A stretch of DNA of 64,000 bases from Hybos culiciformis (taxonomy: Eukaryota; Arthropoda; Insecta; Diptera; Hybotidae). The notes under the pieces were generated by a model, which worked only from the letters and a program-made list of their open reading frames with translations, had not been told where the DNA came from and did no database searches. The DNA is taken from NCBI GenBank assembly GCA_964007475.1, contig CAXFZM010000367.1, forward strand, positions 16,355 to 80,354. The letters run 5' to 3'. A program made the translations under genes and the position numbers. Below are positions 50,658 through 62,041 of this stretch, piece after piece. Within the stretch, counting starts at the first letter, position 1. The number at the start of each line of letters is the position of its first letter.

Positions 50658-50833
50658 ATTACTCCGGCTCCAGACCTCCGTTTTTGGCTTAAATTAAAGG
50701 TCTAGAAATTACGCTTCTTTCTGTGCAATTTTTATGTAAATCGGTTTTCTAGATCCGGAGAAATAAACGATAAGGTGAGCAAACCCCCTAACTTTAACAC
50801 ATAAAATGTTGACTTTGGGCTGGTTTTTTGTTC
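50658..50833. repeat. 176-bp monomer, 10-bp deletion
   Basis: Copy B counterpart of 33,708 (offset 16,950 bp). Confidence 0.9.
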
Positions 50834-53623
50834 ATTACTCGGGCTCCAGACCTCGGAGAACCTTCGTTTTTGGCTTAAATTAAAGGTCTAGAAATTACGC
50901 TTCTTTCTGTGCAATTTTTATGAAAATCGGTTTTCTAGATCCGGAGAAATAAACGATAAGGTGAGCAAACCCCCTAACTTTAACACATAAAATGTTGACT
51001 TTGGGCTGGTTTTTTGTTCATTACTGCGGCTCTAGACCTCGGAGAACCTCCGTTTTTGGCTTAAATTAAAGGTCTAGAAATTACGCTTCTTTCTGTGCAA
51101 TTTTTATGTAAATCGGTTCTCTAGATCCGGAGAAATAAACGATAAGGTGAGCAAACCCCCTAACTTTAACACATAAAATGTTGACTTTGGGCTGGTTTTT
51201 TGTTCATTACTCCGGCTCCAGACTTCGGCGGACCTCCTTTTTTGGCTTAAACTAAAGGTCTAGAAATTACGCTTCTTTCTGTGCAATTTTTATGAAAATC
51301 GGTTTTCTAGATCCGGAGAAGTAAACGATAAGGTGAGCAAACCCCCTAACTTTAACACATAAAATGTTGACTTTGGGCTGGTTTTTTGTTCATTACTCCG
51401 GCTCTAGACCTCGGAGAACCTCCGTTTTTGGCTTAAATTAAAGGTCTAGAAATTACGCTTCTTTCTGTGCAATTTTTATGAAAATCGGTTTTCTAGATCC
51501 GGAGAAATAAACGATAAGGTGAGCAAACCCCCTAACTTTAACACATAAAATGTTGACTTTGGGCTGGTTTTTTGTTCATTACTCCGGCTCCAGACCTCGG
51601 AGAACCTCCGTTTTTGGCTTAAATTAAAGCTCTAGAAATTACGCTTCTTTCTGTGCAATTTTTATGAAAATCGGTTTTCTAGATCCGGAGAAATAAACGA
51701 TAAGGTGAGCAAACCCCCTAACTTTAACACATAAAATGTTGACTTTGGGCTGGTTTTTTGTTCATTACTCCGGCTCCAGACTTCGGCGGACCTCCGTTTT
51801 TGGCTTAAACTAAAGGTCTAGAAATTACGCTTCTTTCTGTGCAATTTTTATGAAAATCGGTTTTCTAGATCCGGAGAAATAAACGATAAGGTGAGCAAAC
51901 CCCCTAACTTTAACACATAAAATGTTGACTTTGGGCTGGTTTTTTGTTCATTACTCGGGCTCCAGACCTCGGAGAACCTTCGTTTTTGGCTTAAATTAAA
52001 GGTCTAGAAATTACGCTTCTTTCTGTGCAATTTTTATGAAAATCGGTTTTCTAGATCCGGAGAAATAAACGATAAGGTGAGCAAACCCCCTAACTTTAAC
52101 ACATAAAATGTTGACTTTGGGCTGGTTTTTTGTTCATTACTCCGGCTCCAGACCTCGGAGAACCTCCGTTTTTGGCTTAAATTAAAGCTCTAGAAATTAC
52201 GCTTCTTTCTGTGCAATTTTTATGTAAATCGGTTTTCTAGATCCGGAGAAATAAACGATAAGGTGAGCAAACCCCCTAACTTTAACACATAAAATGTTGA
52301 CTTTGGGCTGGTTTTTTGTTCATTACTCGGGCTCCAGACCTCGGAGAACCTTCGTTTTTGGCTTAAATTAAAGGTCTAGAAATTACGCTTCTTTCTGTGC
52401 AATTTTTATGAAAATCGGTTTTCTAGATCCGGAGAAATAAACGATAAGGTGAGCAAACCCCCTAACTTTAACACATAAAATGTTGACTTTGGGCTGGTTT
52501 TTTGTTCATTACTCCGGCTCCAGACCTCGGAGAACCTCCGTTTTTGGCTTAAATTAAAGCTCTAGAAATTACGCTTCTTTCTGTGCAATTTTTATGAAAA
52601 TCGGTTTTCTAGATCCGGAGAAATAAACGATAAGGTGAGCAAACCCCCTAACTTTAACACATAAAATGTTGACTTTGGGCTGGTTTTTTGTTCATTACTC
52701 CGGCTCCAGACCTCGGAGAACCTCCGTTTTTGGCTTAAATTAAAGGTCTAGAAATTACGCTTCTTTCTGTGCAATTTTTATGAAAATCGGTTTTCTAGAT
52801 CCGGAGAAATAAACGATAAGGTGAGCAAACCCCCTAACTTTAACACATAAAATGTTGACTTTGGGCTGGTTTTTTGTTCATTACTCCGGCTCCAGACCTC
52901 GGACAACCTCCGTTTTTGGCTTAAATTAAAGGTCTAGAAATTACGCTTCTTTCTGTGCAATTTTTATGTAAATCGGTTTTCTAGATCCGGAGAAATAAAC
53001 GATAAGGTGAGCAAACCCCCTAACTTTAACACATAAAATGTTGACTTTGGGCTGGTTTTTTGTTCATTACTCCGGCTCCAGACCTCGGAGCACCTTCGTT
53101 TTTGGCTTAAATTAAAGGTCTAGAAATTACGCTTCTTTCTGTGCAATTTTTATGAAAATCGGTTTTCTAGATCCGGAGAAATAAACGATAAGGTGAGCAA
53201 ACCCCCTAACTTTAACACATAAAATGTTGACTTTGGGCTGGTTTTTTGTTCATTACTCCGGCTCCAGACTTCGTCGGACCTCCGTTTTTGGCTTAAATTA
53301 AAGGTCTAGAAATTACGCTTCTTTCTGTGCAATTTTTATGAAAATCGGTTTTCTAGATCCGGAGAAATAAACGATAAGGTGAGCAAACCCCCTAACTTTA
53401 ACACATAAAATGTTGACTTTGGGCTGGTTTTTTGTTCATTACTCCGGCTCCAGACCTCGGAGAACCTCCGTTTTTGGCTTAAATTAAAGGTCTAGAAATT
53501 ACGCTTCTTTCTATGCAATTTTAATGAAAATCGGTTTTCTAGATCCGGAGAAATAAACGATAAGGTGAGCAAACCCCCTAACTTTAACACATAAAATGTT
53601 GACTTTGGGCTGGTTTTTTGTTC

Positions 53624-53765
53624 ATTACTCCGGCTCCAGACCTCGGAGAACTTCCGTTTTTGGCTTAAATTAAAGATCTAGAAATTACGCTTCTTTCTGT
53701 GCAATTTTTATGAAAATCGGTTTTCTAGATCCGGAGAAATAAACGATAAGGTGAGCAAACCCCTC
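53624..53765. repeat. 142-bp monomer, 44-bp deletion
   Basis: Copy B counterpart of 36,674 (offset 16,950 bp). Confidence 0.92.
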
Positions 53766-55067
53766 ATTACTCCGGCTCCAGACCTCGGACAACCTCCGTT
53801 ATTGGCTTAAATTAAAGGTCTAGAAATTACGCTTCTTTCTGTGCAATTTTTATGTAAATCGGGTTTCTAGATCCGGAGAAAGAAACGATAAGGTGAGCAA
53901 ACCCCCTAACTTTAACACATAAAATGTTGACTTTGGGCTGGTTTTTTGTTCATTACTCGGGCTCCAGACCTCGGAGAACCTTCGTTTTTGGCTTAAATTA
54001 AAGGTCTAGAAATTACGCTTCTTTCTGTGCAATTTTTATGAAAATCGATTTTCTAGATCCGGAGAAATAAACGATAAGGTGAGCAAACCCCCTAACTTTA
54101 ACACATAAAATGTTGACTTTGGGCTGGTTTTTTGTTCATTACTCCGGCTCCAGACCTCGGAGAACCTCCGTTTTTGGCTTAAATTAAAGGTCTAGAAATT
54201 ACGCTTCTTTCTATGCAATTTTAATGAAAATCGGTTTTCTAGATCCGGAGAAATAAACGATAAGGTGAGCAAACCCCCTAACTTTAACACATAAAATGTT
54301 GACTTTGGGCTGGTTTTTTGTTCATTACTCCGGCTCCAGACCTCGGAGAACCTCCGTTTTTGGCTTAAATTAAAGGTCTAGAAATTACGCTTCTTTCTAT
54401 GCAATTTTTATGAAAATCGGTTTTCTAGATCCGGAGAAATAAAGGATAAGGTGAGCAAACCCCCTAACTTTAACACATAAAATGTTGACTTTGGGCTGGT
54501 TTTTTGTTCATTACTCCGGCTCCAGACTTCGGCGGACCTCCGTTTTTGGCTTAAATTAAAGGTCTAGAAATTACGCTTCTTTCTGTGCAATTTTTATGAA
54601 AATCGGTTTTCTAGATCCGGAGAAATAAACGATAAGGTGAGCAAACCCCCTAACTTTAACACATAAAATGTTGACTTTGGGCTGGTTTTTTGTTCATTAC
54701 TCCGGCTCCAGACCTCGGAGAACCTCCGTTTTTGGCTTAAATTAAAGGTCTAGAAATTACGCTTCTTTCTATGCAATTTTAATGAAAATCGGTTTTCTAG
54801 ATCCGGAGAAATAAACGATAAGGTGAGCAAACCCCCTAACTTTAACACATAAAATGTTGACTTTGGGCTGGTTTTTTGTTCATTACTCCGGCTCCAGACC
54901 TCGGACAACCTCCGTTTTTGGCTTAAATTAAAGGTCTAGAAATTACGCTTCTTTCTGTGCAATTTTTATGTAAATCGGTTTTCTAGATCCGGAGAAATAA
55001 ACGATAAGGTGAGCAAACCCCCTAACTTTAACACATAAAATGTTGACTTTGGGCTGGTTTTTTGTTC

Positions 55068-55625
55068 ATTACTCCGGCTCCAGACCTCGGAGCACCTTCG
55101 TTTTTGGCTTAAATTAAAGGTCTAGAAATTACGCTTCTTTCTGTGCAATTTTTATGAAAATCGGTTTTCTAGATCCGGAGAAATAAACGATAAGGTGAGC
55201 AAACCCCCTAACTTTAACACATAAAATGTTGACTTTGGGCTGGTTTTTTGTTCATTACTCCGGCTCCAGACTTCGGCGGACCTCCGTTTTTGGCTTAAAT
55301 TAAAGGTCTAGAAATTACGCTTCTTTCTGTGCAATTTTTATGAAAATCGGTTTTCTAGATCCGGAGAAATAAACGATAAGGTGAGCAAACCCCCTAACTT
55401 TAACACATAAAATGTTGACTTTGGGCTGGTTTTTTGTTCATTACTCCGGCTCCAGACCTCGGAGAACCTCCGTTTTTGGCTTAAATTAAAGGTCTAGAAA
55501 TTACGCTTCTTTCTATGCAATTTTAATGAAAATCGGTTTTCTAGATCCGGAGAAATAAACGATAAGGTGAGCAAACCCCCTAACTTTAACACATAAAATG
55601 TTGACTTTGGGCTGGTTTTTTGTTC
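55068..55625. repeat. Extra trimer in copy B (558 bp)
   Basis: Three monomers (gagcaccttcg, cttcggcgg, tctatgcaattttaatg) lie between the gacaacc monomer at 54,882 and the 44-bp-deletion monomer at 55,626. In copy A these two classes are adjacent (37,932 and 38,118). The trimer repeats 53,066-53,623, except that the first copy has cttcgtcgg. Confidence 0.85.
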
Positions 55626-55767
55626 ATTACTCCGGCTCCAGACCTCGGAGAACTTCCGTTTTTGGCTTAAATTAAAGATCTAGAAATTACGCTTCTTTCT
55701 GTGCAATTTTTATGAAAATCGGTTTTCTAGATCCGGAGAAATAAACGATAAGGTGAGCAAACCCCTC
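55626..55767. repeat. 142-bp monomer, 44-bp deletion
   Basis: Copy B counterpart of 38,118 (offset 17,508 bp, after the trimer insertion). Confidence 0.92.
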
Positions 55768-56883
55768 ATTACTCCGGCTCCAGACCTCGGACAACCTCCG
55801 TTATTGGCTTAAATTAAAGGTCTAGAAATTACGCTTCTTTCTGTGCAATTTTTATGTAAATCGGGTTTCTAGATCCGGAGAAAGAAACGATAAGGTGAGC
55901 AAACCCCCTAACTTTAACACATAAAATGTTGACTTTGGGCTGGTTTTTTGTTCATTACTCGGGCTCCAGACCTCGGAGAACCTTCGTTTTTGGCTTAAAT
56001 TAAAGGTCTAGAAATTACGCTTCTTTCTGTGCAATTTTTATGAAAATCGATTTTCTAGATCCGGAGAAATAAACGATAAGGTGAGCAAACCCCCTAACTT
56101 TAACACATAAAATGTTGACTTTGGGCTGGTTTTTTGTTCATTACTCCGGCTCCAGACCTCGGAGAACCTCCGTTTTTGGCTTAAATTAAAGGTCTAGAAA
56201 TTACGCTTCTTTCTATGCAATTTTAATGAAAATCGGTTTTCTAGATCCGGAGAAATAAACGATAAGGTGAGCAAACCCCCTAACTTTAACACATAAAATG
56301 TTGACTTTGGGCTGGTTTTTTGTTCATTACTCCGGCTCCAGACCTCGGAGAACCTCCGTTTTTGGCTTAAATTAAAGGTCTAGAAATTACGCTTCTTTCT
56401 ATGCAATTTTTATGAAAATCGGTTTTCTAGATCCGGAGAAATAAAGGATAAGGTGAGCAAACCCCCTAACTTTAACACATAAAATGTTGACTTTGGGCTG
56501 GTTTTTTGTTCATTACTCCGGCTCCAGACTTCGGCGGACCTCCGTTTTTGGCTTAAATTAAAGGTCTAGAAATTACGCTTCTTTCTGTGCAATTTTTATG
56601 AAAATCGGTTTTCTAGATCCGGAGAAATAAACGATAAGGTGAGCAAACCCCCTAACTTTAACACATAAAATGTTGACTTTGGGCTGGTTTTTTGTTCATT
56701 ACTCCGGCTCCAGACCTCGGAGAACCTCCGTTTTTGGCTTAAATTAAAGGTCTAGAAATTACGCTTCTTTCTATGCAATTTTAATGAAAATCGGTTTTCT
56801 AGATCCGGAGAAATAAACGATAAGGTGAGCAAACCCCCTAACTTTAACACATAAAATGTTGACTTTGGGCTGGTTTTTTGTTC

Positions 56884-57025
56884 ATTACTCCGGCTCCAGA
56901 CCTCGGAGAACTTCCGTTTTTGGCTTAAATTAAAGATCTAGAAATTACGCTTCTTTCTGTGCAATTTTTATGAAAATCGGTTTTCTAGATCCGGAGAAAT
57001 AAACGATAAGGTGAGCAAACCCCTC
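56884..57025. repeat. 142-bp monomer, 44-bp deletion
   Basis: Copy B counterpart of 39,376 (offset 17,508 bp). Confidence 0.92.
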
Positions 57026-60000
57026 ATTACTCCGGCTCCAGACCTCGGACAACCTCCGTTATTGGCTTAAATTAAAGGTCTAGAAATTACGCTTCTTTCT
57101 GTGCAATTTTTATGTAAATCGGGTTTCTAGATCCGGAGAAAGAAACGATAAGGTGAGCAAACCCCCTAACTTTAACACATAAAATGTTGACTTTGGGCTG
57201 GTTTTTTGTTCATTACTCGGGCTCCAGACCTCGGAGAACCTTCGTTTTTGGCTTAAATTAAAGGTCTAGAAATTACGCTTCTTTCTGTGCAATTTTTATG
57301 AAAATCGATTTTCTAGATCCGGAGAAATAAACGATAAGGTGAGCAAACCCCCTAACTTTAACACATAAAATGTTGACTTTGGGCTGGTTTTTTGTTCATT
57401 ACTCCGGCTCCAGACCTCGGAGAACCTCCGTTTTTGGCTTAAATTAAAGGTCTAGAAATTACGCTTCTTTCTATGCAATTTTAATGAAAATCGGTTTTCT
57501 AGATCCGGAGAAATAAACGATAAGGTGAGCAAACCCCCTAACTTTAACACATAAAATGTTGACTTTGGGCTGGTTTTTTGTTCATTACTCCGGCTCCAGA
57601 CCTCGGAGAACCTCCGTTTTTGGCTTAAATTAAAGGTCTAGAAATTACGCTTCTTTCTATGCAATTTTTATGAAAAATCGGTTTTCTAGATCCGGAGAAA
57701 TAAAGGATAAGGTGAGCAAACCCCCTAACTTTAACACATAAAATGTTGACTTTGGGCTGGTTTTTTGTTCATTACTCCGGCTCCAGACTTCGGCGGGACC
57801 TCCGTTTTTGGCTTAAATTAAAGGTCTAGAAATTACGCTTCTTTCTGTGCAAATTTTTATGAAAATCGGTTTTCTAGATCCGGAGAAATAAACGATAAGG
57901 TGAGCAAACCCCCTAACTTTAACACATAAAAATGTTGACTTTGGGCTGGTTTTTTGTTCATTACTCCGGCTCCAGACCTCGGAGAACCTCCGTTTTTGGC
58001 TTAAATTAAAGGTCTAGAAATTACGCTTCTTTCTGTTAAATTTTTATGAAAATCGGTTTTCTAGATCCGGAGAAATAAACGATAAGGTGAGCAAACCTCC
58101 TAACTTTAACACATAAAATGTTGACTTTGGGCTGGTTTTTTGTTCATTACTCCGGCTCCAGACCTCGGACAACCTCCGTTATTGGCTTAAATTAAAGGTC
58201 TAGAAATTACGCTTCTTTCTGTGCAATTTTTATGTAAATCGGGTTTCTAGATCCGGAGAAATAAACGATAAGGTGAGCAAACCCCCTAACTTTAACACAT
58301 AAAATGTTGACTTTGGGCTGGTTTTTTGTTCATTACTCGGGCTCCAGACCTCGGAGAACCTTCGTTTTTGGCTTAAATTAAAGGTCTAGAAATTACGCTT
58401 CTTTCTGTGCAATTTTTATGAAAATCGGTTTTCTAGATCCGGAGAAATAAACGATAAGGTGAGCAAACCCCCTAACTTTAACACATAAAATGTTGACTTT
58501 GGGCTGGTTTTTTGTTCATTACTCGGGCTCCAGACCTCGGAGAACCTTCGTTTTTGGCTTAAATTAAAGGTCTAGAAATTACGCTCTGTGCAATTTTTAT
58601 GAAAATCGGTTTTCTAGATCCGGAGAAATAAACGATAAGGTGAGCAAACCCCCCTAACTTTAACACATAAAATGTTGACTTTGGGCTGGTTTTTTGTTCA
58701 TTACTGCGGCTCTAGACCTCGGCGAACCTCCGTTTTTTGGCTTAAATTAAAGGTCTAGAAATTACGCTTCTTTCTGTGCAATTTTTATGTAAATCGGTTC
58801 TCTAGATCCGGAGAAATAAACGATAAGGTGAGCAAACCCCCTAACTTTAACACATAAAATGTTGACTTTGGGCTGGTTTTTTGTTCATTACTCCGGCTCC
58901 AGACTTCGGCGGACCTCCTTTTTTGGCTTAAACTAAAGGTCTAGAAATTACGCTTCTTTCTGTGCAATTTTTATGAAAATCGGTTTTCTAGATCCGGAGA
59001 AGTAAACGATAAGGTGAGCAAACCCCCTAACTTTAACACATAAAATGTTGACTTTGGGCTGGTTTTTTGTTCATTACTCCGGCTCCAGACTTCGGCGGAC
59101 CTCCGTTTTTGGCTTAAATTAAAGGTCTAGAAATTACGCTTCTTTCTGTGCAATTTTTATGAAAATCGGTTTTCTAGATCCGGAGAAGTAAACGATAAGG
59201 TGAGCAAACCCCCTAACTTTAACACATAAAATGTTGACTTTGGGCTGGTTTTTTGTTCATTACTCCGGCTCTAGACCTCGGAGAACCTCCGTTTTTGGCT
59301 TAAATTAAAGGTCTAGAAATTACGCTTCTTTCTGTGCAATTTTTATGAAAATCGGTTTCTAGATCCGGAGAAATAAACGATAAGGTGAGCAAACCCCCTA
59401 ACTTTAACACATAAAATGTTGACTTTGGGCTGGTTTTTTGTTCATTACTCCGGCTCCAGACCTCGGAGAACCTCCGTTTTTGGCTTAAATTAAAGCTCTA
59501 GAAATTACGCTTCTTTCTGTGCAATTTTTATGAAAATCGGTTTTCTAGATCCGGAGAAATAAACGATAAGGTGAGCAAACCCCCTAACTTTAACACATAA
59601 AATGTTGACTTTGGGCTGGTTTTTTGTTCATTACTCCGGCTCCAGACTTCGGCGGACCTCCGTTTTTGGCTTAAATTAAAGGTCTAGAAATTACGCTTCT
59701 TTCTGTGCAATTTTTATGAAAATCGGTTTTCTAGATCCGGAGAAATAAACGATAAGGTGAGCAAACCCCCTAACTTTAACACATAAAATGTTGACTTTGG
59801 GCTGGTTTTTTGTTCATTACTCGGGCTCCAGACCTCGGAGAACCTTCGTTTTTGGCTTAAATTAAAGGTCTAGAAATTACGCTTCTTTCTGTGCAATTTT
59901 TATGAAAATCGGTTTCTAGATCCGGAGAAATAAACGATAAGGTGAGCAAACCCCCTAACTTTAACACATAAAATGTTGACTTTGGGCTGGTTTTTTGTTC

Positions 60001-61864
60001 ATTACTCGGGCTCCAGACCTCGGAGAACCTTCGTTTTTGGCTTAAATTAAAGGTCTAGAAATTACGCTTCTTTCTGTGCAATTTTTATGAAATCGGTTTT
60101 CTAGATCCGGAGAAATAAACGATAAGGTGAGCAAACCCCCTAACTTTAACACATAAAATGTTGACTTTGGCTGGTTTTTTTGTTCATTACTCGGGCTCCA
60201 GACCTCGGAGAACCTTCGTTTTTTGGCTTAAATTAAAGGTCTAGAAATTACGCTTCTTTCTGTGCAATTTTTATGTAAATCGGTTTTCTAGATCCGGAGA
60301 AATAAACGATAAGGTGAGCAAACCCCCCTAACTTTAACACATAAAATGTTGACTTTGGGCTGGTTTTTTGTTCATTACTCGGGCTCCAGACCTCGGAGAA
60401 CCTTCGTTTTTGGCTTAAATTAAAGGTCTAGAAATTACGCTTCTTTCTGTGCAATTTTTATGAAAATCGGTTTTCTAGATCCGGAGAAATAAACGATAAG
60501 GTGAGCAAACCCCCTAACTTTAACACATAAAATGTTGACTTTGGGCTGGTTTTTTGTTCATTACTCCGGCTCCAGACCTCGGAGAACCTCCGTTTTGGGC
60601 TTAAATTAAAGGTCTAGAAATTACGCTTCTTTCTATGCAATTTTAATGAAAATCGGTTTTCTAGATCCGGAGAAATAAACGATAAGAGTGAGCAAACCCC
60701 CTAACTTTAACACATAAAATGTTGACTTTGGGCTGGTTTTTTGTTCAGTACTCCGGCTCCAGACCTCGGACAACCTCCGTTTTTGGCTTAAATTAAAGGT
60801 CTAGAAATTACGCTTCTTTCTGTGCAATTTTTATGTAAATCGGTTTTCTAGATCCGGAGAAATAAACGATAAGGTGAGCAAACCCCCTAACTTTAACACA
60901 TAAAATGTTGACTTTGGGCTGGTTTTTTGTTCATTACTCCGGCTCCAGACCTCGGACAACCTCCGTTTTTGGCTTAAATTAAAGGTCTAGAAATTACGCT
61001 TCTTTCTGTATAATTTTTATGTAAATCGGTTTTCTAGATCCGGAGAAATAAACGATAAGGTGAGCAAACCCCCTAACTTTAACACATAAAATGTTGACTT
61101 TGGGCTGGTTTTTTGTTCATTACTCCGGCTCCAGACCTCGGAGAACTTCCGTTTTTGGCTTAAATTAAAGGTCTAGAAATTACGCTTCTTTCTGTGCAAT
61201 TTTTATGAAAATCGGTTCTCTAGATCCGGAGAAATAAACGATAAGGTGAGCAAACCCCCTAACTTTAACACATAAAATGTTGACTTTGGGCTGGTTTTTT
61301 GTTCATTACTCCGGCTCCAGACTTCGGCGGACCTCCGTTTTTGGCTTAAATCAAAGGTCTAGAAATTACGCTTCTTTCTGTGCAATTTTTATAAAAATCG
61401 GTTTTCTAGATCCGGAGAAATAAACGATAAGGTGAGCAAACCCCCTAATTTTAACCCATAAAATGTTGACTTTGGGCTGATTTTTTGTTCATTACTCCGG
61501 CTCCAGACCTCGGAGAACCTCCGTTTTTGGCTTAAATTAAAGGTCTAGAAATTACGCTTCTTTCTATGCAATTTTTATGTAAATCGGTTTTCTAGATCCG
61601 GAGAAATAAACGATAAGGTGAGCAAACCTCCTAACTTTAACACATAAAATGTTGACTTTGGGCTGGTTTTTTGTTCATTACTCCCGGCTCCAGACCTCGG
61701 AGAACCTCCGTTTTTTGGCTTAAATTAAAGGTCTAGAAATTACGCTTCTTTCTGTGCAATTTTTATGAAAATCGGTTTTCTAGATCCGGAGAAATAAACG
61801 ATAAGGTGAGCAAACCCCCTAACTTTAACACATAAAATGTTGACTTTGGGCTGGTTTTTTGTTC

Positions 61865-62041
61865 ATTACTCCGGCTCCAGACCTCCGTTTTTGGCTTAAA
61901 TTAAAGGTCTAGAAATTACGCTTCTTTCTGTGCAATTTTTATGTAAATCGGGTTTCTAGATCCTGGAGAAATAAACGATAAGGTGAGCAAACCCCCTAAC
62001 TTTAACACATAAAATGTTGACTTTGGGCTGGTTTTTTGTTC
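61865..62041. repeat. Hybrid monomer at the end of copy B
   Basis: The left part has the 10-bp deletion (counterpart of 44,354). The right part has atcgggtttctag, a mark of the ccgttattgg class such as the monomer at 58,146. What follows is the succession found after 58,146, not after 44,354. A 1-bp gain (gatcctgg) is also present. The break lies between monomer positions of about 33 and 97. Confidence 0.8.

Larger units (their letters stand above)
53624..58145. repeat. Heptamer series with a 44-bp deletion (copy B)
   Basis: Equivalent of the series at 36,674-40,633. Units are 53,624-55,625 (2,002 bp, 11 monomers), 55,626-56,883 (1,258 bp) and 56,884-58,145 (1,262 bp, the extra 4 bp being single-base insertions). 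The first unit has three more monomers than in copy A. Confidence 0.9.
44716..62041. repeat. Domain II giant HOR, copy B (94 monomers, 17,326 bp)
   Basis: Matches copy A at an offset of 16,764 bp up to about 50.1 kb, 16,950 bp up to about 55 kb, and about 17,510 bp beyond. The steps are one extra monomer (50,100-50,285) and one extra trimer (55,068-55,625). Private variants of A, such as agatgcgg (30,838) and tctgtacaa (31,923), recur at about 47,602 and 48,687. The two copies touch, so this is a direct tandem duplication. Confidence 0.85.
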
